Assembly: GCA_002482645.1 (NCBI GenBank) | Contig: DLGJ01000001.1 | Coordinates: forward strand, 62,201-126,200 | Length of the DNA: 64,000 nucleotides | Direction of reading: 5' to 3' | From: Hyphomicrobiaceae bacterium UBA7697 | Lineage (GTDB): Bacteria; Pseudomonadota; Alphaproteobacteria; Rhizobiales; Methyloligellaceae | In this document: one piece after another, positions 7,770 to 15,458 of the stretch | Layout of the letters: every line of letters begins with the position of its first letter | Position numbering within the stretch: position 1 is the first letter of the stretch | Notes under the pieces: model-generated | The model's input: only the letters and a program-made list of their open reading frames with translations | Told to the model about the DNA's origin: nothing | Databases searched by the model: none | Position numbers and translations under genes: made by a program

Positions 7770-8642
7770 ATGGACCGGACCGGCCTTCGCGAACGTCTTG
7801 AAACTGCTCTGGGCGCACGCGTCGAGCGCCTCGCGCCGCTCTCCGTGGGGTTTGGTCTGACCGGCGCCGTGGCGGCGCTCGGCGACGGGCGCCGGGTCGC
7901 GGTCAAAGCGCGGACGCGCGAATCGGCGGAGCGAGCCGGTCTCGACGTCGAGGGCGCCATGCTCGCCGACTTAGTGCGTCTTTCGGCGCTGCCGGTTCCG
8001 CACGTGTATGTGGCCGAACCCGACCTCCTGGTCATGGACTTCATCGACAATGACGGCGGGACAATCACACCGGCGGTGGAGCGGGACGCCGCGCGCCTGC
8101 TCGCGCAACTCCACGCCGTGCCGCGCCCTTCGTTCGGATATGAGCGCGACACGCGGATCGGACCTCTCGATCAGCCGAACCCGCGAACGGACGCTTGGGT
8201 GCCCTTCTTCCGCGACCGGCGGCTCCTCTTCATGGCACGCGCGGCGCGGGACGAAGGCCGCCTTCCGCTATCCCTCTATAAGCGGATCGAACGGCTCGCC
8301 GACGGTCTCGGCAGGTATCTCAGCGAACCGCCCTACCCGAGCCTTCTGCACGGCGACCTCTGGACCGGCAATGTGCTGGTCAAGAACGATCGCATCGCCG
8401 GTTTCGTCGACCCGGCCATCTATCACGGGCACCCGGAGATCGAGTTGGCCTTCACCACGATGTTCGGCACGTTCGGCGATGCGTTTTTCGACGCCTACGA
8501 GGACACCCTGCCGCTCGAGCCGGGTTTTCACGAGGTGCGCCGGGATATCTACAATCTCTACCCGACGCTCGTGCATGTCCGATTGTTCGGAGGGTCTTAC
8601 GTGGCGGCCGTGGAGCGGACCTTGGTCAAGCTTGGGTTCTAA
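7770..8642 (+). CDS. Fructosamine kinase-family protein
   Basis: Aminoglycoside-phosphotransferase-fold kinase of the fructosamine-3-kinase type, about 290 residues. It has an N-lobe lysine in VAVKAR, the hinge LLVMDFID, the catalytic loop LLHGDLWTGNVL and the metal-binding FVDPAIYHGHPEIELAF, all typical of FN3K/YniA. Such enzymes phosphorylate ketosamines so that glycated proteins or amines are repaired. An earlier in-frame ATG at 7746 exists, and the ATG at 7770 better matches the family N-terminus. Divergent from the phosphoesterase, with under 90 bp between them. Confidence 0.85.
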   Translation: MDRTGLRERLETALGARVERLAPLSVGFGLTGAVAALGDGRRVAVKARTRESAERAGLDVEGAMLADLVRLSALPVPHVYVAEPDLLVMDFIDNDGGTITPAVERDAARLLAQLHAVPRPSFGYERDTRIGPLDQPNPRTDAWVPFFRDRRLLFMARAARDEGRLPLSLYKRIERLADGLGRYLSEPPYPSLLHGDLWTGNVLVKNDRIAGFVDPAIYHGHPEIELAFTTMFGTFGDAFFDAYEDTLPLEPGFHEVRRDIYNLYPTLVHVRLFGGSYVAAVERTLVKLGF

Positions 8643-8672
8643 GCGATGCGATGCGCGGCGGGTATCGGCGCC

Positions 8673-8706
8673 CAAAAAGAACCGGCCCGGACTAAGCCGG
8701 GCCGGT
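8673..8706 (-). terminator. Rho-independent terminator (minus orientation)
   Basis: A 10-bp stem ACCGGCCCGG / CCGGGCCGGT with a 6-base loop is followed on the minus strand by TCTTTTTGGG. The plus-strand side has only CTTCC, so it works mainly leftward, although no protein gene on that strand precedes it. It may also help end the fructosamine-kinase transcript. Confidence 0.7.
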
Positions 8707-8880
8707 CTTCCCTGCGAACGAGTCGAAAGCTGAAGGCCTAAGGCCTCAAGAGGTTTCGACTCGCCCCCCCATTTTGTTCCTGAGCCGTCGCTCAATTCGT
8801 TCGCTTGTCGCGGGTTTCCCGCTTCTTGCTTCTTCGGGAGAAGAAGGCCCCCCAGCCCGTCCCCTGTGATGTGATGCAAA
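8673..8880 (-). ncRNA. Candidate structured RNA, minus strand
   Basis: On the minus strand a series of inverted repeats ends in a strong terminator: CTTCT-type stem (about 8824-8846), GCGGG/CCCGC (8810-8822), TGAGC/GCTCA (8781-8794), a 10-bp CGAGTCGAAA/TTTCGACTCG stem (8719-8763) with an inner AGGCC/GGCCT, then the terminator. A weak promoter (TTGAAG at 8903-8908, ATAGCT about 17 bases on) would give a transcript of about 200 nt. No coding frame is convincing. It does not match the 6S, tmRNA, RNase P or SRP RNA consensus that I know. Confidence 0.35.
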
Positions 8881-9296
8881 GCTATCGCAGGGTACGGGCC
8901 TCCTTCAACAAAGCGGAAAGGCCGAAACGCACTTCCTGTGCCGGGTGTTGCGGAAATGCAAAACTGGCTGCTCCACGTTTGAAATTCATCCATATTATAG
9001 TTGTAAAACAATGTGTTATGTTGCGCTCGCGATGGGCGTCGCGGTGCAAATCCGCCCCGTCGACACTCACCTCGCGGCCTTGCGGCGCCCCTCCAGCGCT
9101 GAATCTTTGGGTTACGATGTGGCATATGCGCAACGGCACACAACGAGGCGGCCACAGACGGCTTCCGTGCCGCTCCCGAACGCACCCCATGGGTCGAATC
9201 GAAAACCGTACCGAGCCCGCCAAGAATTTCGCAGAACCGCCGTTGCGCCGCTCACAGCCATGTGCATCATGCGGCAGACATTCGCGGGGGAAAACC

Positions 9297-10142
9297 ATGA
9301 AACTCGTACGTTTTGGTGACGTTGGGCAGGAGAAGCCGGGCATTTTGGACGCCGACGGGAAGGTTCGCGACCTCTCCGGAACGATTGACGATATCGCCGG
9401 GGACGTGCTGAGCCCCGAAGGCCTGCAGCGGCTTCGAGACATCGACCCCCGGTCCTTGCCGGCCGCCGGCGGCAACCCCCGCCTCGGTGTGCCGGTCGGC
9501 GGCGTCCCGAAATTCTTCGGCATCGGCCTCAATTACCGCGACCACGCGGAAGAGACCGGCCTGCCGATCCCCGAGGTTCCGATCGTGTTCGTCAAGGCGA
9601 CGTCCTGCATTTCGGGACCGAACGACCCGGTTCTGGCACCGGCCGATTTCAAGCGCATGGATTACGAAGTCGAACTGGGCTTCGTCATCGGCAGCCCGGC
9701 CAAGCGCGTCTCTGTCGAGAATGCGCTCGACTATGTGGCTGGCTACTGCATCGGCAACGACGTCTCCGAGCGCAGCCTCCAGAAAGGCGGCCCGGGCGAA
9801 TGGATCAAGGCCAAGAGCTACGACAGCTTCGGCCCTCTAGGTCCGTGGCTCGTCACCACGGACGAAATTCCCGATCCGCAAAATCTCGAGCTCACCATGG
9901 ATCTCAATGGCGAGCGCATGCAGACGGGAAACACCGCGACCATGATCTTCCCGGTGGCCGAGCTCGTCAGCTATATCAGCAAGTACATGACGCTCATGCC
10001 TGGCGACGTGGTCATTACCGGCACGCCGCCCGGCGTCGGCATGGCTCGCAATCCGCGCGTGTTCCTTAAAGCCGGAGACGAGATGGTGCTGCGTGTCGCG
10101 GGGCTCGGCGAACAACGCACGACGGTCGTCGCCGAAAGCTAG
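9297..10142 (+). CDS. Fumarylacetoacetate hydrolase-family protein
   Basis: 281-residue FAH-superfamily enzyme. A short N-terminal domain (MKLVRFGDVGQEKPGI) is followed by the catalytic C-terminal domain with FGIGLNYRDHAEE, metal ligands in DYEVELGFVIG and NDVSERSLQ, and the end GDVVITGTPPGVG. Relatives include ureidoglycolate lyase, acylpyruvases and 2-hydroxyhepta-2,4-diene-1,7-dioate isomerases, and the exact substrate is unknown. The start is set by GGGGG six bases upstream; the open frame extends to 8805 but the upstream part is not coding-like. Its 3' end overlaps thiD by four bases. Confidence 0.85.
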   Translation: MKLVRFGDVGQEKPGILDADGKVRDLSGTIDDIAGDVLSPEGLQRLRDIDPRSLPAAGGNPRLGVPVGGVPKFFGIGLNYRDHAEETGLPIPEVPIVFVKATSCISGPNDPVLAPADFKRMDYEVELGFVIGSPAKRVSVENALDYVAGYCIGNDVSERSLQKGGPGEWIKAKSYDSFGPLGPWLVTTDEIPDPQNLELTMDLNGERMQTGNTATMIFPVAELVSYISKYMTLMPGDVVITGTPPGVGMARNPRVFLKAGDEMVLRVAGLGEQRTTVVAES

Positions 10143-10978
10143 GCGCCCGTTCGCCCCTCACCGGGCTCGGGCCACATCGCGTGGAAATGATGGACCGGCC
10201 CACGGCCCTGCCCGATCCGGATCTCGTCGGCGGCGATGATCGCCGCCGTGACGTACATCTTTGCAAGCTTCACGGCCCTCTCCAAGCTCGCACCCTTGGC
10301 GAGTTCGGCGGCGACCGCGGAAGACAGCGTGCATCCGGTGCCGTGCGTGTTCGCGGTGTCGTGACGCGGCGCCTCGATCCGTTGAATGCCATCCGCGCAG
10401 GCGAAAATATCGAGCGCCGTTTCCGCCATGGACTCTCCGCCGGTCAACAGGACGGCGCCCGGGCCGAGGGCGAGCAGCCGCTCGGCCCGCCCCTCCAGCA
10501 TCTGTTCGCGGCTCTCCAGCGGCTCGCCGAGCAAGGCCGCGCCCTCGGCAAGATTGGGCGTGAGAAGCGTCGCGCGCGGTACCAGCATCTCGCGCAAGAG
10601 GCCGACCGCATCCTCGTCGAGCAAGAGATCGCCGCTCGTCGCCGCCATCACCGGATCGAGCACGACCGGCACGTCCGGAAAGCCGTCCAGGCCGGTTGCG
10701 ACCGCCTCGACGATCTCGCCGGTCGCCAGCATGCCGATCTTGATGGCCCCGACCGGCAGATCGCACGCGACCGCCCGCATCTGAGCCAGGACGAATTCGG
10801 GGGGAACCGCCATCACCTCGTCGACGCCGCGCGTATTCTGGGCCGTGAGCGCCGTTATGACGCTTGCGCCGTAAACGCCGAGCGCGGAGAAGGTCTTGAT
10901 GTCGGCTTGAATTCCGGCGCCGCCCGATGAGTCCGAGCCTGCCACGGTGAGCGCAATCGCGGTCTTGTTCCTCTTCAT
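10139..10978 (-). CDS. thiD: Hydroxymethylpyrimidine/phosphomethylpyrimidine kinase ThiD
   Basis: Ribokinase-fold kinase of thiamine biosynthesis, which phosphorylates HMP and then HMP-P. The N-terminus AGSDSSGGAGIQADIKTFSALG, the substrate segment TALTAQNTRGV and the nucleotide/anion-hole motif HGTGCTLSSAVAA are diagnostic. 279 residues, close to the family norm. It lies 75 bp downstream of ccdA on the same strand and may be the last gene of the long carbon-metabolism run. No TPP riboswitch is visible in that short gap. Confidence 0.93.
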   Translation of the reverse strand: MKRNKTAIALTVAGSDSSGGAGIQADIKTFSALGVYGASVITALTAQNTRGVDEVMAVPPEFVLAQMRAVACDLPVGAIKIGMLATGEIVEAVATGLDGFPDVPVVLDPVMAATSGDLLLDEDAVGLLREMLVPRATLLTPNLAEGAALLGEPLESREQMLEGRAERLLALGPGAVLLTGGESMAETALDIFACADGIQRIEAPRHDTANTHGTGCTLSSAVAAELAKGASLERAVKLAKMYVTAAIIAADEIRIGQGRGPVHHFHAMWPEPGEGRTGA

Positions 10979-11053
10979 GAGTGACCACTAACTACCGGGG
11001 GCCGCCAAGGGCAAGCATCCAATTCCGGCAAGCGCCGCAAATATTCCGGCCTA

Positions 11054-11788
11054 TCAACCGATCGTCGCCAGGGACGGGAAAGCTTGAAGGATCCAACTCG
11101 CGATCAGCGTCATCGAGTCCGTGAGAAACAAAATGCCGGTCAGCACGAGAAAGCCGCCGAGGACCTTCTCGACCGCTCCCAGATGCTTCCGGAACCGCTG
11201 CAACGCGCTCATGAACGGTCTCACGGCCACCGCCGCCAGAATGAAGGGAATGCCCAGCCCCAGGGAATAGACGAGTAGCAGGCTCACGCCCTTGCTGACA
11301 GTGTCTTCGCCGGCCGCGACCGCGAGGATCGCTCCGAGAACCGGGCCGATGCACGGCGTCCAGCCGAACGCGAAGGCAAGCCCGATGACATAGGCGCCGA
11401 ACAGACCGGCGGGACGCGTATCGGCGTGGTACCGCGCTTCGCGGTGGAGGATCGGGATGTGGATCACGCCCAGGAAATGAAGTCCGGCGATGATGATCAC
11501 GATACCGGCGATCTTGGACAGGAGCGGCAGGTTCGCGACCACGGTCTGCCCGAGCACGGTCGCGGTGGCCCCAAGGATCACGAAGACGGTGGTGAAGCCC
11601 AGCACGAAGGCGATCGAGGACAGCACCACCGTTTGGTAGACGTGAGACGGCGTCTCGTCCTCGCCCGTGAGCTGGTCGAAGGTCGTCCCGCCGAGGAAGC
11701 ACAGATAAGGCGGTACGAGCGGCAGAACGCATGGGCTGAGAAAACTCAGGAAGCCCGCCAAGAGCGCGCCGAGATAGGTGATATCCAT
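11054..11788 (-). CDS. ccdA: CcdA-type cytochrome c biogenesis / thiol-disulfide transmembrane protein
   Basis: Six-helix membrane protein of 244 residues. The paired cysteines expected for passing reducing power across the inner membrane are in LSPCVLPLVPPYL (helix 1) and GWTPCIGPVLG (helix 4). It begins MDITYLGALLAGFLSFLSPC, the usual CcdA start. It follows gph by 9 bp, so it is probably co-transcribed although functionally unrelated to the sugar-phosphate enzymes. Confidence 0.9.
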   Translation of the reverse strand: MDITYLGALLAGFLSFLSPCVLPLVPPYLCFLGGTTFDQLTGEDETPSHVYQTVVLSSIAFVLGFTTVFVILGATATVLGQTVVANLPLLSKIAGIVIIIAGLHFLGVIHIPILHREARYHADTRPAGLFGAYVIGLAFAFGWTPCIGPVLGAILAVAAGEDTVSKGVSLLLVYSLGLGIPFILAAVAVRPFMSALQRFRKHLGAVEKVLGGFLVLTGILFLTDSMTLIASWILQAFPSLATIG

Positions 11789-11797
11789 GAGGCTGTG

Positions 11798-12487
11798 CTA
11801 GTCCGCTTCAACGGCGAGAGCAAGGCCGCCCACCAACTCGTGAAGATCGTTGATCACCGCATCGGCGCCGAGAGAGGCGACGGGGATCGCCGAGTACCCA
11901 AAGCTCACCAGAACGGTCGCCTTGAGCCCGGCGCCCCGCGCCGTCTTCAGGTCCGTCTCGCTGTCGCCGACCATGATCGTGTTTTCCGGACGCGCGCCGA
12001 GTCCGGTGACGAGATCGAGAAGCTGGGCGGGATCGGGCTTGCGCGGAAAGCCGCTATTCGCACCGCGCACCGCCGTGAAATACGGCTCGATGCCGAGCCC
12101 GCGAACGACGTCGCGCGCGATCGGCTCGTGCTTATTGGTGAGAATGGCGCATCCGATCCCGGCCCGTTCGAGCGCGGCCAGCATCTCGCGCGCGCCGGGA
12201 TAGAGGCGCGAGCGTTCGCAAGGCCGCGCCGCGTAATGCTCCAAGAGCCGGCGATTGGCCTGCTCGCGCGTTTTCCCGTCGAGCACCGCATCGTGCCGGG
12301 CAAACCCGCGCTCAAGCAGTTTCGCAAGTCCGTTGCCCACCATGCCCCGCACCACATCCTCGGCGTGCGGGGCCAAGCCGAATTCGGACAGCGTCCGATT
12401 GAGCGCCGCGGTCATGTCACCGACCGTGTCGGCGAGCGTGCCGTCGAGATCGAAGACCACGGCACCGCAGGATCGCAAGCTGTCCAT
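11798..12487 (-). CDS. gph: Phosphoglycolate phosphatase (HAD family)
   Basis: HAD-superfamily hydrolase, about 229 residues. Motif I DLDGTLADT carries the nucleophile and general-acid Asp, motif II is LTNKHEP, and motifs III/IV are KPDP and VGDSETDLK. The all-helical cap domain fits Gph/CbbZ. It dephosphorylates 2-phosphoglycolate, the RuBisCO oxygenase product or a DNA-repair by-product. Its ATG overlaps the rpe stop (TGATG). Its place after rpe, pgk, gap and tkt matches cbbZ in Calvin-cycle operons. Confidence 0.88.
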   Translation of the reverse strand: MDSLRSCGAVVFDLDGTLADTVGDMTAALNRTLSEFGLAPHAEDVVRGMVGNGLAKLLERGFARHDAVLDGKTREQANRRLLEHYAARPCERSRLYPGAREMLAALERAGIGCAILTNKHEPIARDVVRGLGIEPYFTAVRGANSGFPRKPDPAQLLDLVTGLGARPENTIMVGDSETDLKTARGAGLKATVLVSFGYSAIPVASLGADAVINDLHELVGGLALAVEAD

Positions 12488-13161
12488 CAGCGGGCGGCGC
12501 ATCCGGCGATTGCCGCCTCCCGGATCGCGGCGATGTTCTCGGCGTAGCCGCCGCCTTTGAACACGGCCGAGCCGGCCACCAAAGCATTGGCGCCCGCCGC
12601 GGTCACGAGGCCCGCCGTATCTACGTTGACGCCGCCGTCGACCTCCAGATGGATGGGCCGGTCGCCGATCATCTTGCGGATCGCGCGCACCTTCTCGACC
12701 TGCGCCGGAATGAAGGTTTGGCCGCCGAAGCCCGGATTGACCGTCATCACGAGAACGAGGTCGAGCTTGTCGAGCACGTATTCGATGGCGCTCTCGGGCG
12801 TCGACGGCGTGAGGCTGACGCCCGCCTTCTTGCCGAGACTCCGGATATGCTGCAGTGAGCGATCGAGATGCGGCCCTGCTTCGGCATGGACGGTGATGAT
12901 GTCCGAGCCGGCCTTGGCGAAGGCTTCCAGATACGGATCGCACGGCGCGATCATCAGATGCGTGTCGAACACTTTGTCCGAATGCGGACGGAGTGCCGCG
13001 ACGACATCCGGACCGAAGGTGATGTTCGGTACGAAGTGCCCGTCCATCACGTCGAGATGGACCCAGTCGCAGCCGTCGCGGTCGATCGCGCGCACCTCAT
13101 CGCCGAGCTTGGCGAAGTCGGCGGAAAGGATCGACGGCGCGATGACGATATCGTTCGGCAT
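12487..13161 (-). CDS. rpe: Ribulose-phosphate 3-epimerase
   Basis: TIM-barrel epimerase interconverting ribulose-5-phosphate and xylulose-5-phosphate, 224 residues. Conserved elements: IAPSILSADF, VHLDVMDGHFVPN, DTHLMI, VMTVNPGFGGQ and EVDGGVN, which include the metal ligands and both catalytic Asp residues. The start at 13161 comes one base after the pgk stop. The longer frame to 13290 runs inside pgk and is not used. Confidence 0.95.
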   Translation of the reverse strand: MPNDIVIAPSILSADFAKLGDEVRAIDRDGCDWVHLDVMDGHFVPNITFGPDVVAALRPHSDKVFDTHLMIAPCDPYLEAFAKAGSDIITVHAEAGPHLDRSLQHIRSLGKKAGVSLTPSTPESAIEYVLDKLDLVLVMTVNPGFGGQTFIPAQVEKVRAIRKMIGDRPIHLEVDGGVNVDTAGLVTAAGANALVAGSAVFKGGGYAENIAAIREAAIAGCAAR

Positions 13162-13162
13162 G

Positions 13163-14401
13163 TCAGGCGACCGTTGCCCGCGCGGCGGCCTTGGCGCCCG
13201 CGAGAGCCGCGACGCCCGGCAATTGCTTTCCGGCGAGCCATTCGAGGAAGGCACCGCCCGCCGTCGAGATATAGGTGAAGTCGCCGGCAACGCCCGCCAT
13301 GTTGAGCGCGCGCACCGTGTCGCCCCCGCCAGCGACGGAGATCAGTGTGCCGGCTCTCGATTGTTTGGCGGCCTCGCGGGCAAGAGCGTAAGTCCCTTCC
13401 CCGAAAGGCGCGATCTCGAATGCGCCGAGCGGCCCGTTCCACAGGATCGTACGGGTGTTCGCGAGTTTGTCCTTCAACCTCGCGATGCTCTTCGGACCTT
13501 GGTCGAGCGCCCCGGCGTCCGAGGGAATCTCGTTCACGCCGCATACGGAGGTTTCGACCCCCTCGGCGAGCTCGTTCGCCACCACGACATCGACCGGCAG
13601 AACGATCTCGCAGCCGGACGCCTTCGCCTTTTCGGTGATCTCCTTGACGGTCGACACGAAGTCCGGTTCGTGGAGCGACTTGGCCACGTCGATCCCTTGC
13701 GCGAAGAGGAACGTATTGGCCATGCCGCCTCCGACGACGATCATGTCCATCCGCTGCGCGAGGTTCGTGAGCACGTCGATCTTGGTGGATACTTTCGCGC
13801 CGCCGACCACGGCCATCACGGGACGTTTCGGATCTTCCAGCGCCGCGCTCAAGGCTTCGATCTCCGCCATCATCGCCATCCCCGCATAGGCCGGCATGAG
13901 ATGGGCAATCGCCTCGACCGAGGCATGAGCGCGATGCGCGCAGGAAAACGCATCGTCCACATAGATATCGCCCAGCGCCGCCAGCTGCTTGGCGAACGCG
14001 GTGTCGTTCTTCGTTTCGCCGGCGTGATAGCGAAGGTTCTCCAGCAGCGCCACGTCGCCGTCCTTGAGCGAGGCGACGCCCGCTTCCACCTCTGGGCCGA
14101 TGCAGTCGTCGAGGAAGAGCACCTTCGCGCCAAGCAACTCTTCCAGCTTGACCGCGACGGGCTTCAGCGAGGTGTCCGGAGAGCGTTCGCCCTTCGGCCG
14201 TCCGAAATGGGAGAGCAGAACGACCTTCGCGCCGTTCTTGCACAGCGCCTCGATGGTCGGTAGCACGCGTTCGATACGCGTCGCATCGGCCACGGCGCCC
14301 GCTTCGACGGGGACATTGAGATCGGCACGGACGAGGACGCGTTTGCCTTTCACGTCGAGCCCATCGACGGTCTCGATGCTGGCCAGATCGATATCGGCCA
14401 T
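13163..14401 (-). CDS. pgk: Phosphoglycerate kinase
   Basis: Glycolytic/Calvin-cycle kinase interconverting 1,3-bisphosphoglycerate and 3-phosphoglycerate. Visible signatures: KRVLVRADLNVP at the N-terminus, LLSHFGRPKG, AHRAHASVEA, MAVVGGAKVSTKI and the C-terminal SVAGGGDTVRALN. I chose ATG at 14401 because GGGGAA lies just upstream. A second ATG at 14419 overlaps the gap stop (ATGA) and would add six residues. About 412 residues, slightly long at the N-terminus. Confidence 0.95.
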   Translation of the reverse strand: MADIDLASIETVDGLDVKGKRVLVRADLNVPVEAGAVADATRIERVLPTIEALCKNGAKVVLLSHFGRPKGERSPDTSLKPVAVKLEELLGAKVLFLDDCIGPEVEAGVASLKDGDVALLENLRYHAGETKNDTAFAKQLAALGDIYVDDAFSCAHRAHASVEAIAHLMPAYAGMAMMAEIEALSAALEDPKRPVMAVVGGAKVSTKIDVLTNLAQRMDMIVVGGGMANTFLFAQGIDVAKSLHEPDFVSTVKEITEKAKASGCEIVLPVDVVVANELAEGVETSVCGVNEIPSDAGALDQGPKSIARLKDKLANTRTILWNGPLGAFEIAPFGEGTYALAREAAKQSRAGTLISVAGGGDTVRALNMAGVAGDFTYISTAGGAFLEWLAGKQLPGVAALAGAKAAARATVA

Positions 14402-14415
14402 GCCGTTCCCCGATG

Positions 14416-15429
14416 TCATAGCAGGCGGCCCATCGCGACGGCGGTGTCGCTCATCCGGTTCGAGAAACCCCACTCATTGTCGTACCAGGCGACGACGCGG
14501 CAGAACGTGCCGTCGATGACCTGCGTTCCGGTCACGTCGAAGACCGAGCTGAGGGGGTCGTGATTGAAGTCGGAGGAGACGAGCGGCTTGTCGTTGATGC
14601 CGAGCACGCCGAGGAGCGGCGGCTTGGACGCGGCCTCGACGAGCGCGTCGTTGATCTCCGCTTCGCTCGTCTTGCGCGAGGCTTGGAACGTCAGATCGAC
14701 CAGGCTGACATTGGGCACCGGCACGCGGATGGACGCACCATCCAGCTTGCCTTGCAGCTCCGGCAGCACGAGCCCGACGGCCTTGGCGGCACCCGTCGAG
14801 GTCGGGATCAAATTGGCCGCGCTGGCACGGGCCCGGCGCGGATCGGAGTGAAGCGTGTCCACGGTGCGCTGATCGCCCGTATAGGCATGGATCGTGGTCA
14901 TGTAGCCGCGCTCGATGCCGACGGTCTTGTGTAGGATCTCGGCGACGGGCGCCAGGCAATTGGTCGTGCAGGAGGCGTTCGACACGACGAGATCGGCGTC
15001 GGTGAGCTTGCTGTCGTTGACGCCGTAAACCACGGTGAGATCGGCCCCCGAACACGGCGCCGACACGAGAACGCGCTTGGCGCCCGCGCTCAGATGCTGC
15101 GCCGCCGATTCCTTCTTGGTGAAGCGGCCGGTGCATTCCATGACGATGTCCACGCCGAGCTCGCCCCAGGGCAGCCTTTCCGGATCGGGTTCCGACAGAA
15201 CGGCGACGTCCTTGCCGTTCACGCGAAGCGTGTTGCCATCCACGGCGATCTCGCCCGGAAACCTTCCGTGGACGGTGTCGAACTCGAGCAGCAGCGCGTT
15301 CATGTCCGCCGAGCCGAGATCGTTGATGGCGACGAATTCGAGATCGTCGCGGCCCGCTTCCATGAACGCCCGGAACGTCAGCCGGCCGATACGGCCAAAT
15401 CCATTAATGGCAACGCGTGGTGTAGCCAT
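14416..15429 (-). CDS. gap: Glyceraldehyde-3-phosphate dehydrogenase (type I)
   Basis: 337-residue NAD(P)-dependent GAPDH. It has the Rossmann start VAINGFGRIGR, the catalytic Cys154 in SNASCTTNCLAP, the substrate loop with TIHAYTGDQRTVD, and the C-terminal WYDNEWGFSNRM. It sits between tkt and pgk in the order of cbb operons. Cofactor choice cannot be read safely, although the Asn36-Asp37 pair at the end of the second beta strand would favour NAD. Confidence 0.95.
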   Translation of the reverse strand: MATPRVAINGFGRIGRLTFRAFMEAGRDDLEFVAINDLGSADMNALLLEFDTVHGRFPGEIAVDGNTLRVNGKDVAVLSEPDPERLPWGELGVDIVMECTGRFTKKESAAQHLSAGAKRVLVSAPCSGADLTVVYGVNDSKLTDADLVVSNASCTTNCLAPVAEILHKTVGIERGYMTTIHAYTGDQRTVDTLHSDPRRARASAANLIPTSTGAAKAVGLVLPELQGKLDGASIRVPVPNVSLVDLTFQASRKTSEAEINDALVEAASKPPLLGVLGINDKPLVSSDFNHDPLSSVFDVTGTQVIDGTFCRVVAWYDNEWGFSNRMSDTAVAMGRLL

Positions 15430-15458
15430 GTCCTCCCTACCCCTTATGCGAATATGTC

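Larger units (their letters stand above)
8643..9296. other. Long gene-free stretch with several hairpins
   Basis: 654 bp between the fructosamine-kinase and FAH genes. No reading frame on either strand looks coding. The left third holds a minus-strand terminator and a chain of inverted repeats (see the ncRNA entry). The middle has an AT-rich patch around 8985-9020 containing TATTATAG on the plus strand and TATAAT on the minus strand, possibly a promoter. From about 9030 to 9290 I see nothing beyond the FAH ribosome binding site GGGGG at 9286-9290. Confidence 0.6.

Noticed and set aside
8712..9185. Minus-strand open frame crossing the gene-free region
   Set aside because: It runs through the terminator hairpin and into the kinase gene, has no family-like motifs, and its composition looks like read-through of non-coding DNA.
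10979..11053. TPP riboswitch before thiD
   Set aside because: The gap is only 75 bp and lacks the conserved CUGAGA and related core segments of the THI element.
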